Assembly: GCF_001949145.1 (NCBI RefSeq)
Contig: NW_019091673.1
Coordinates: 15,044-46,691, forward strand
Length of the DNA stretch: 31,648 bases
Reading direction: 5' to 3'
Origin: Acanthaster planci
Lineage: Eukaryota; Echinodermata; Asteroidea; Valvatida; Acanthasteridae
Both the position numbers and the translations under genes were made by a program. This document shows, piece by piece, positions 11,901-23,900 of the stretch. Below the pieces are notes generated by a model, which was not told where the DNA came from, made no database searches, and saw only the letters and a list, made by a program, of their open reading frames with translations. Each line of letters opens with the position of its first letter. Positions within the stretch are counted from its first letter, which is position 1.

Positions 11901-14900
11901 TGCGAATAGCATCCTGGAGTTGAGGATAGTTATGATTAATTTACCAGTACATGTAGTCATTATAAACCAGGGTTTCCCCTTAGTGGTCGCCCGCTAGCCA
12001 AATGCGAGTGAAAACAGTCACGGGCGAGTCAAAACACTTTCCTCATTCATCTGGTGGGGGAGTTAAAATATGTACACGTTCCTTGTTTTTCTGATGTGAT
12101 TAAAGAAAATAAAACAAAGTCTTGATTTCAAAGCTTTACCTTTTGTCGGTCATGAATGTAACTTTATATTATTGGAATCAATTAAACTCCAACACCGCTT
12201 CTGACTCACACCTGGAATCCTGTATTGTGTGCTGGGACTATGTGTACATTGTACCTGTTACCTATCATCAACGCATCAACGATAGTTTCTCCAGTAGTCA
12301 GTGACTTCTATACATGACCAATATAATTAACATACAATTCGCACTGGGAACCAGATACCGAAAACCGATACTGCATCCGTAGACTGGTGCAATCTGGTTC
12401 GTAAGTGACTTCGTTGTACCACTGATCACAAGCCCCTCATTGGACAATAATGCCGGGTGAGTGAGTAGGGAACGGGAACCAGTCTACCCACGAACCGCTA
12501 TCACCCCATGTGATAGCGGTTGATAGAAACGTCTTGGTGGCCCAACTTTCTTAAGTCCAAATACTGCTTTGTTATTTTTTTTCACACATTTCATGGGCTA
12601 GTAAAAATCTGTGGGCTAGTAAAAATCACATTTCACTAGCCTGGCAGGCTACTGCAAGAAAAAATAAAGGGCAAGCCCTGTAAAGTCACCACAAAAGGGC
12701 TAGTCATGTTTGCAGTGTTTTCACAAGGGTTAAACATCACTCACTGTGTTTAAACACATGGAGACTGTTTCAAGATTGAACAAGTAGCCAGTCTGTAGTT
12801 GGATTGAAGCAAAAGAATAGGGTTTGTTTCTAGAAGATTGTATTTCATTTTGCAGTCAATAATGTACTGGTATATGAAACAATCAAACACTACTATTCAT
12901 ATATACTAGTTCTCTTTAGTCATGGTGGTATGTTTTTGTCATATACAGGTCATCCAAACATGATGACAGACTGTCTTGATGTGTCATTTTCATGAGTTTT
13001 GTTTTGACACTATGGCACTGTATGAATGGAATGCAGTACTGCAGTGTCGTGTCAAGAAGTACATGTGCATGTGTCTCAAATGAACCTTGTTACAAAAACA
13101 GGAACAGCTTTGTGATATCATATCCAAAATACACTTGCTTGACCGGTATATTCTTTACATGCACATAAACTATGGTAGTAGCATGCACATTTGCTGTTCG
13201 AACAGTGTTTGATTATTTTTTTGTAGCACCCATACATTTAACACTCTGCTGTGGTGTGGTGGCATCACTGTGAATGACACAGCAGTGTCTCAAGTCCAGA
13301 TGCAGTTCTTTTTGTTTTGTTTATTACAATACTGTCGTTTCAAAATAGTGCGCCTGCAGGAGTTTACAACGCGTTGGCCAATCACAATGCACAAAAATTG
13401 TCTACCCAATGCGCGTTTAGAAAGGGTCAACAAATTTCGAGCATTGTGATTGGCCAACGCGTTGCAAACTCTTGGAGACGCCCTATTGTGAAATGGCCGT
13501 ATTGCTTTGTTTCCTTTTTTATTGTGTTCTTTATAGTGTCCATTGTTAGCAAACCTCATTTGTTAAGGCTTTAACTTTTTGTGGGCTTGTGCTTGGGTGC
13601 AAATAATGAGAAATAGAGGCTTTGCATGGTAACCATCCTGCGGGGAAATTCATGTGTTCCACATTCAAATCTCCTTTGTGCATACCCTGTGGAACAAAAC
13701 ATTGGCTTCCAAGATGGCAGCCATGGATACCTTCTATTGAAATTTTCCCCTCATGCATCATCAGAAATAAACAAGGCGCTTTAACCAAGCATAAGAATCC
13801 ATGACACCTATTACAGAAAAAAGCTTGTTCATTTTCACAAACCCTTTTCCAATAAATTTACGTCTATTTAATATACAGTCAGTAAATGTTGGATAATGAG
13901 CTCGAGTTTCTGGCTGAAAAAAAAATTAGGTAAAACTGAAATGTACCAAATCTGGTTTTAAACTACATACATGTACAGTGTGCGTTGAAGGTAAAACACC
14001 GGATATTTTAATTGCTGCTTTCATGTTTTTGTTTTTTTGTTTTTTTTAATGAGATAATATTCTTTTCAGTCAGCCATACTGAGCTGATACCTATTCTGAA
14101 ATGATTTTGTTCACTACAGGGCCCCTTTGTGCATATTGCCAGCATCGTGTCCACCATGCTCAGCAAACTCATTGTCACATTCAAGGGCATCTTTGAGGTA
14201 AACTATCATGCAAACTATCCTGTATTTATAAGTGCTGTGCTTACACTGTATTTAAACAAAAGGCTGCACACTGCCAAAAAAGAAAGTTTGTACACAGTCA
14301 TGCTTATGAAGTTCATATTTTTGCTGGGGGTCCACATGTAATGATACCACTTTTCCATACCTGCCAACTGTTCTGATTTAATTTGAACTGTTGCATTGTT
14401 GAAGTTTTCAGTCTGCCAAAAATTGGAGCGTTTCAATTTCTATAAAAAGAAAAATTTTATAAGAAAAGTCCCAACACAGAGGGTTCTCTTGCAAGAAAAG
14501 AGGGCTGTACATGTATTTGAAAAAGCAAAATGCCAAAACAGCAGTTTATAGAAAGAATTGTGACATGAGTATCTCAGTTGTTAGAACTAAAATGGTGGAT
14601 TATGCGTCAGTGCACATGGACAAGTACCACAAAGTAGCTCCATGTACTGTGACTGCACACATAATGAACAGCCATTTTGGTTCCAAGGTCTGAAATTGGC
14701 ACTGCCTTGCATGTACAGCTCTGTGTCAAAATGGCAGTTACACATACATGTGTGTCCATGTAAATGGCTTCTCTTGCGTGGCTGCTTGTTTTACTATAGG
14801 CTCAGAAAATGGGTGTTCCTGTATGTCTGACTTCTCAATGTTGGCAGGTATGCTTTTTCATCTGATACGCGTTTCTTCTGCAATACCATGCTAACAATGC

Positions 14901-17900
14901 AACGTGTATCACAATAGTTCTGTTAACTTAAATTTACAATCAAAGTTATGACACCCGTTAGCATTTTTTCATATATTGGACACATGTGCACATGCACAAT
15001 TAGTTTTGCATGCGTCTTCCTGACATTTGTTATTGTCTATAGCTGCAACAATTGTTTGTTAGTTTCAATGTCCATCCATAGTTAATAAGAAATGATTTTT
15101 TTTCATTAGTAGTTTACAAGATATGTTGCCATAAATCTGGACTTCCATTTCTTGAAATAGACTTAAGTTAGAGTTTACCCACAGCCAGGTATTTGGAAAT
15201 TCCAGATTCAGTACTTCCTAATAAGTGTAACTTTTTAATTGGAGGTTGAAGATTTGTATGAGCTGTGTAAGAGCGGCTGCATCTTTATTGCCTATGTGGT
15301 CATCAATGTGGTCAATTGCCCCTTTTCAGAATGAGTCTAGAAACAGTGAGATGCTAGCGGCAGCCTGTGCCGTGGGTGTATCTTGCAACTTTGCTGCCCC
15401 CATCGGGGGTGTGCTGTTCAGCATTGAAGTCACATCCACTTACTTTGCTGTACGGAACTACTGGCGAGGATTCTTTGGTGCTGTGTGTGGAGCATTTGTC
15501 TTCCGGCTGTTGGCTGTGTGGAACAAAGATGAAGGTGTGTTAGGCTGGAAGTTTAGCCAGAACCCCTCCACAGTCATTTGGCTGGAAACCTTGCTCACCA
15601 CATAATACGTACAACAATTGAGAAAAGTTTTCCAACTTAACAAGATCCGTTAAGATCCAATGTCAAGCAGCCATTTCATTCAATTGTCTCAGAATTGGCA
15701 CTTTTTGCTGCTAGTGTTGACTGCTCAATTGCCAACAAATTTGTGCACCAGTTGTGCAAGTTTTTGTTCAGTGCTGTTCGGGTCAAGGGACCATCCTTTT
15801 TTGGCTTTTTTTCACAGAGAGTACTGTCTGCATAACCTTTCCCTTCATAAGGTGCACAGGCTGAATAGGAAAACATGCTGATTTATGTACTGAGTGTTAC
15901 CGTCTGTAATACTGTACTTTAAAGTGTGTTTGGCTAATAGTGTTGTAAAAATGATAGAAATGGATGACTCAGCTTTTTTTGTTAATCCTGTAGGCACTTT
16001 CCAGCCACATGAAGTACCAGTAAAGCTTGTTTTCTGACCCGTCTGCTAACAGAACTGTCTATTCATCAAACCATTAATCCCCTTCCAAAGTTCACTGAAT
16101 AGTCAACTGGTCCCACCGATATCCATGGGCAGTTGAGTATGTACATAGTGAACAGAGTACAAATGAATGTATGCCAAGAGTCACAGGTTCTTTTGTTTTT
16201 TATTTCTCTTCACAGATTTGTCAAATTACATGAAAGTTTACACAATTTTGCTCAGAAAAAAAGAAATGAACATGTACAGTGTATGGTTTGATATAAGGTG
16301 CTGGTACATATAGTCTGTGCATGGAGTAAAACAACACAAACTAGGTTTTTCAAATTCTTTGTTGTTAAATGTTGTGAAACTGATGTTTGTTTCAGAAACG
16401 ATCACTGCTCTTTTCAAGACAACCTTCCGAGTGGATTTCCCATTTGACCCTCAGGAATTAATTGCCTTTGCTTTTATTGGGTAAGGCTCACAACTTATGT
16501 AGTTCAGTACCAGCTGATGGCAAACATGTGAAAACACTATGGCATCTTGGGAATCATTTCTGTTTTGCCACTTGCAAATGATTTGTGGTTTCTTTCCAGT
16601 CTTATGCCTGGCCTGAATAGTGTCGAACAGTGGAATCTTCATGGAGCAAGGCCTGGTTGACCTAACGCTCATTGTGCACTATAAATCACATAGAATCTTG
16701 TTGGGTTCAGCATGTTTCTAAAGGGTTACCCTAATTTTTTGAATATAGGCTGTATGGTGTATAAGCCGCACCAAGCAAAAATCTGGTCAACTCAGATTTA
16801 AAGTTTGCATATTAACAGCACTGGTGTATAAGCCGCACCGTGGTGTTGACTGTGTCATGTAGAGAATTATGGGGCATACTTTGATGTTCACTTGACTTTC
16901 TTCATATGGTGCTGCCAAACCTCTTTGTTGAAAAACTTCAAATCCAGTTGGTTAAATGATGATACTATTACCCTCACAGTACAGGCTTTTGAACCTTTAT
17001 GAACAATTTCAGTGTCATAGAATTTTGTCTCAAATCCAAACAGGTTGACGTACAGAAATTGGGCAGAAATTCAGCTAACCTGGCGTCCTTGAAAAAAATC
17101 TCAGTAAATCCCACAAATTTCAGAAGTTCTTTAAAATTGATAAATTCTAGTAAATCATTATCACTTCCAATAACATACCCAACTAAAACAGTTCATTTTG
17201 CTCTTTGGAAAAAAATTTGGAAAACAGGCCAAAATAAAATTTTATCGGAACAGAATATTTGGAGTTTGATTAAATTTCAACTTTTATAAAATTGGTGGTA
17301 AAATATTGCACCAATAATACACAAATGTTAGATGCAAAAAATCAAAGTGCCCAACATCAGGGTCTGCACACCTTTGGGTACACAATCTTTAAGTGCGCAA
17401 ACGAGTGTTGCTCCTAAACGTAAACTTTTTCTTTGGAATTATCAGTCTACATGGGCTGGATTATTTTCCTTACTGCTTGGGCCATGCATCAGTTCTTTTA
17501 TTCTAACAGTGTCTGAATGACCAGTGAAATAATAAACAACTTGGATTACACAACCATGAAAGCAAAAATGAACAGACGCACCGCATGCAATTTGTGAGGT
17601 GTTAACATTACTTATGATACCTTTACAAGTCTATTCAGTCCCCCTGGACGGATTTCCTTCATTCCCGACACGTAAAGGATGAATTTAAATTGCAACCAAA
17701 CAAACCATGACTGCCTGTTCCCGTGCTGCGGCCAGAGCATTGCACCACTTGCACATGTGGCTGGCCAGCGGCGGCCCAGGTTAGGCTGCGCTGAGGCACA
17801 TTGCGGTGTTTAGTGACTGCTTTCATTCTTAAAATGTTGCAGTATAACCTGCCTTCAGTACAACCCGCAGCGACCTTTTTTAGCGTGAGAGTCAACAAAA

Positions 17901-20900
17901 ATTACAGTTATTAATATAACCGACTGAAATGTATGTGTAATATCCAAAAAATGCTTATTGTTAACACAAGTGGGTGTGTGGACATCAGGTATTCTGCTGC
18001 ATATGACCCATTGTGTAGATACCTCACGGAGATACATGTAGCTGTAAACCTTAGCCATTGCAACCCTAGACACTGTTTGTGCTCTCAACAAGTTTTGAAA
18101 AGAGGCTTACATAAATTCATTTTTGTACAGCACTTATAGCCTTCAAAATGTAGGTTTAACACTGGATGATTCTTCAAACCAACGCAAAAGTGGAGCAAAT
18201 TTGACATCACAAAACATTTGCAGCAAAATTTGCTTGAATAGTTAAGAATGTGTAGTCTGCATCACAGTTCATGACAAAACACACTGACTGGCATAAATGA
18301 TGAAAGAAATACCACCTTATGCACCCGTGAGCCCTGCTGGCAATCTTAATGAGGCTCAAATACCGGTATTCCAGGACCATAGGACCTAAGGAATACGTTT
18401 TTTGTAGTCACTCATATTCCCCCACCCCAAGTTCATACATGTAAACGTGCTAGTGCCCTTATTTCAAGTCAGTGTGCATATGTTTTGCATGTATATTCGG
18501 TGACATATATTTAAAAACACCAAGTACATGTATATAGTGTTGTCTTAGAGCTTGTGAAATTTGTCGCAATATCAAGTGTACAGAGCAGAGTTTATAAATA
18601 CACACTTTGGAATGGCAGATCACAAAAATACATAACTAACATCTTCTTGACTCTAACATATCATGTTAAAAAAGGTTTTGTATATTTAGTATTTGTACAT
18701 GTAGTTGAGGCTCTCTGAGAATGTGCACAGTCCTCCATGCATTTGCATTAGTGACAGTGAACAGTAGACTTCAATTTAAATCTACATTTTTGGCTCCTTT
18801 CTTTCAGTATTGTGTGCGGATTTGGTGGCGCCCTTTTTGTGTTTGTTCACAGGCGCATTGTAGACTTCAACAGAACACACAAGAAAGTCAGTGCTTTCTT
18901 GATGAAAAAGTAAGTCAACAATGATGTCATTTGCAGGATACTAACATAAGCTTTTTCAAACTGTTTGGTAGCCATAGTACCAACAGGTTCCTTAAATGCT
19001 TCCTTTGAGCTCACAAGTATTATTTGTGTTCTAATGGGAATTTACTGTATTCCCGTAAGGAATACTCCATTCCCAAGTTAGACCAGGGTACCCATTTGGG
19101 AACATTCATAGTTTTTTTAAAGGAGCAGCAGCTGTTCCCTATCCAAGCAAAGTTCTCAGATTTTTTTTTTTCCATTCCTTCTTTTAACGTGCTCTGAGGC
19201 CTATGTGTCTTATGATATGCAAATGTCTTTGCTGTGTTTACCTGCAACATCAGAATTTATCCCATTCATCTGATTGGTGAATTGTAGATCCCATGACATG
19301 AAATATTCTAATCAGTACATAGTGCACATGTCTATTAGCTAAAAATGTGCAGTATAACTATGCAAAACTGTGTGATGGTATATTTTATCCGAACCGAATT
19401 TCATGCATTTACAGTTAAGTAGACGCTGTAATGCGGGTCTCTTCACAGGAAATGGCAGACAGTTAATGATTCATGCAAAGCACCAGCCTTCCTAATGAAG
19501 AAATCTCTTAAGTAAACTGATGCTTCTGAATACATAACCACATATGCTGTTAAAGAATGAGAGCAATTGTTAAGACACCCAGGAATATCCGTTCAAGCAA
19601 GAACTGATTTGTAATGTGGCAACTTGGTGTCGTGATTTTATGACAGACTGAGAAAAGAAAACGGCTACTTGTACACAGCAGGTGTTTTTCAGGCATTGCA
19701 ACAATGTGTATTTAGCTACAACCTCAGAAAACCTCAGAAAAGTTGTAATCTGGAACCCTGTATGTGTACATACATGTATGAATGTCTTTGTTTATGACAT
19801 CTAGATTATTTAAAGATGAATAAATTAGATGGGTTAGGTGTTGCAAACTGTGGCATTCAAACGACAAGCAGTTCATTTGACAAGCTCAAGTGTGGATGTC
19901 TTGTTGGGAAGGTTGCAAATTAATGTATTCAAACAATTACAGATAGTTCATTTGACAAGCTCAGATGTGAGTATATTGTTGAGAAGTTTGCAAACTGTGA
20001 TACTCAAACAACATTTGGCAGACAGTTCAATTGACAAGCTCAAATATGAATGTCTTGTGAAGACGGTTGGGCCCTGAACAGTTAATGGTACATGTACATC
20101 TTCTGGACCAGCACTCTTAGTATCAATATCGTGAGCTGTTTGGATATGTTATTAATAGTCTATGTAAGATCAACAGCCTAACTTTATTCAGTGTTGGGAC
20201 AATGATATTGAACCCTCAAGTGAATGATGATTGTTCAACAAGAGTGAGTCATTTCTTTACATTTGCTGTTTTCCCTGCAGTCGCTTCTTGTATCCCTTGG
20301 TGGTATCGCTTGTCATTTCCTCCATTACGTTTCCCCTGGGTCTTGGACAGTTTATGGCTGGAGAGGTAAGTTTTTTTTATTGTTCTGTTTTTAGGAAATA
20401 CTGATAAGTTGTTCCTAAATTTGTTACAGATATTGATTTGTGCCCTTAAACCACTCTGGCATAGGAAGTTGTTATATACATGGCAAGGAACTGAATTTTG
20501 TACATGTAATTAGTGCTGCAAGTAGGTGCCAAGGCTCAGTTCGGGTTTGTTTGGAAGTTTGTTGCCGAACTTCGATTCGGGTTTGGACACGTACACACAT
20601 GCACATGTACACACGTATACATATATACAATGCACATTGAGACATCGAAGAGCAGGCTACAAATGTGCTGTATGTAGTACTTCCACGGGTAAACTATGTT
20701 AATACAAGCAATGAATCTCATCTCCATCCCCGTCCGTGAGCAACTTAGATGTGAACATAATATTTTTCTAAACTGTTTCCCAAAAGTTTGTTTAGGAGTT
20801 AAAATTCCTTAGAAAGTTCCATTGGAGGTATGACAGTTTCCGACCGTGTTTTGCCAACTAAAAGCGGTTGTTGAGCGCTAGACTCAACAAAATGATCACA

Positions 20901-23900
20901 GTATATGTGAAAACAGCATGCTCAAATTGGAGTTTCCTCCTTTACAAGATACAAGATCAAATTACATTTCGAGCGAATTGTGTTTTGGTTATTTTCAAGA
21001 AACAGATTCAACTGCCAAACCATGGGTTTTGATGTATTAGAAGAAGAACCTTGGTATCAAGTCAGCATTATTACCCAGGACAGCACCCACGTGGCCAAAG
21101 GGGCAATTTTCCATCAGTCTTTTTCGAATGGATAATGGCATTTTGTTATTTGAGATTTGCCAACAACTTAGAGATCTGGCAAAATTCCAATATAACGTAT
21201 TCACACTACTACTTCAATCAAACATGATCAACAAAAGGCAGGTTGGGCCACCGCTCGAACCAAATCTTCTTGCGCACCCGAGTTGGGGTGCTGCACCTGC
21301 CCGCTTGGCAAAGTAAGTTTTTCTCACCAGAGTTGCCTTTGATCGAGCACGATTCCGACCGTGATCTGCATCCAATTCAAATTATTTTTTGCATGGCCGT
21401 TTATGACATCATTGGCCTAATATGGAACGTAAGGGTGTGGCTATCAGAGATGGACAAACATAATGCTAAATCTGAATATGCATAAGCGCAATTGGATGAA
21501 GTGAAAATTTAGAATGTTTGTGCAGTGGAAATGCTGTAGGTTGCATATTCTCGATTGATTATTAGTGCATTCTCACCACATGGTTTTAACCACCATCGCA
21601 AGGTGCGGAGCCATCGTAAGTTTACTGTACATATATGTACATGTACAGTACATTTATAGTACGTGTGTACACGCACATGTGCCGAGTGCCGGTGCAGCAC
21701 AACTCGTTATCCATTTTTTTGTTGTGTTTGCTTTTTATCACCTTTTCTTGCATGCACTAAAGCCGAACATCTGAGCCAACCAGTTTGGCTCAAAAGTACC
21801 ATGTTCGACGATTGTTGGTTCGGTTTGGCTGCAGTACTGTTTGTAATGAAATGTGTACTTTTTATACCTGTATAAAAAGTAGTGGAAGACCTACTTTAAC
21901 TGTGAGTTTTTTGTAGAGTACTACATGTATTATCATTTGTTGGTTGTAAGTGCTTTTCCATGCCACCTGCAAACCCTATTACTTTGATGTTATTTTAGAC
22001 ACCAACTGTACAATAATGCTTGGAGCAAAGCATAAATAATGCATGCAAAATGGAATAATTGTTGATTTGGTTTGCTCCTTGACCTGCCTTACACTAAATG
22101 AAAGAAAAGGGTATTCATTTACTTGAATTTAATGGAGAAAATTCACTAAAACAAAATTGTGGCAACTGTTTATGCTCAAAATACTAGTGACACAGGAACT
22201 GTCATCTAAGAAGTTGTTCAGCTTCCTTATGAATAAAGAAGTTAGAATGACTATGAAAATCTTTATACATGTCATAAAAAGACGTCACTAAGTTTAAAGT
22301 GATTCATTAAAACAAGTTCAAGAATTGAATGGAAAAATCATACCAACGGTACCTGGTATGTTTTTCCTTTTATACCTTTCTACCAGGAATGGTCACTAGG
22401 AAATCTAGGCTCATATTACCGTGCAATCTTTTGTGTTCATTAGTTGACTCAGAAGCAGCAGATTGACGAGCTCTTCAGCAACACAACGCTAGGGAATGAT
22501 CCAACAGCCACCATAGACGAGGAGAACAAGTTTAAGCCTTGGCATCGGCCCAATGTCTTTGTCACTCTTGGTGTCTTCATCGTCATGCAGGTAAGTACAC
22601 TGAGTTCATGTGGGCCTCTTGCATGCACAGAGATGTGAGATTAATAGAGTTCTGCCAGTCAAGTACTCATACAAGCTACAGTAGTACATTTTACAAGTAG
22701 TAATATTTTGTAGCTTTAGTTGAGATTAATGCTGATGTATTCTCAGAGGTCTACAGTGCTGTAAAATCAGGGTGTGTATGGAAGTGAGCCATTCAAAAGA
22801 CTTCAGATTATAAGGGTAAGAAGTTCTTGCAGTTTAAAATGAAGAATTGTCTAGGGCATGCATGTGATGATGTGTTCTTTAGTTCCTATTACTCACTTAG
22901 CTTTTTCTGTGGGTCCTTTACATGAATGGACTCCTTTGATGACCAGAATTATATCATTTCTGTGGTGGCACTTCACTCGTAGGCAGTTGGTACAGGTATA
23001 TTTCTTGCACATGTACATTACATGCCTCTTCAACCAATGTGGTATTCTAACTTACCTGAATGCTGCCTGTCTCAAGTTAATAACCACATGCATACATTGT
23101 TCTTTTGGCAAAATTTTTGACCTTGCCAAGTCTTGATACTCAGCAAAACGCCACAAATACTGACTTGATAGAGTCACTGGAAAAATATATGTATGTTTTT
23201 TCTTTCCACATTCTCAAATTTTGCAACACTGCAGGGAACCACCATGCAGCAATAATCTGCTTCAACAAAAGGCTATGTACAACAGCCAAGTTTAAGTTCA
23301 ATTCACAGTTGACTCCCCCACACTTACCTTACATACCTACTGTAGACTTTCCTTTCCTTTTGTGCAGTTAAGAAAACTCAGTGAAAATACTTGTTTTTCT
23401 TAAACTGGGAACACGATTTTCAGCTGGCTTTTTGTACAAGGTTTCCTTGACTATTCCTCTTCCTTTTACGACGAAGACCCCTACCCCAAAGTGCCTCCAA
23501 ACCTCTTTTTCAGAGAAGGGGAAACGTCCTGTGGACGTGTGTAAGTCCACAGAATGTCTTCCTTTCCTGCATCGTGTGGACATCTTTTGTTCACAGGTTC
23601 ACAATAGGTATGTAAGGTTAGCGCCCCAGACTTTGTTGGTGCAATATGTACCAAAAAAAAGGGGAAGGAGTGTGTATACACGTCTACTGGCAGTGACAGA
23701 GAGCAGGCAAGATGGTTGTCAGCTTTCAGTGTGTTTAAAGACTGTAGGATCATGTTGACATGCCCTCCACTACAAACTAGTCAAAGAATGCTTGAGTGAG
23801 TGTGTTCCCTCCACAGTTATGCTGTCTTTTCAGAAACAAGAGACAGAGCCTTTTTACCTCGCAGAGATATGTGAAGGCTCACTGTGTGCTTCCTGGTTCA

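Larger units (their letters stand above)
10664..14119 (+). other. Intron 5
   Basis: GTGAAT donor, TTCACTACAG acceptor, phase 0, 3456 bases, the longest intron after intron 1. It holds degenerate tandem repeats (11190-11790), a paired GGGCTAGTAAAAATC repeat (12595-12627), a small hairpin (12493-12521) and a foldback element (13327-13504). I see no coding exon in it. Confidence 0.8.

Noticed and set aside
23381-23758. Plus-strand open frame of 125 codons in intron 11
   Set aside because: It overlaps open frames on the other strand (23368-23583 and 23481-23753), has no recognisable domain and no splice sites linking it to the channel exons.
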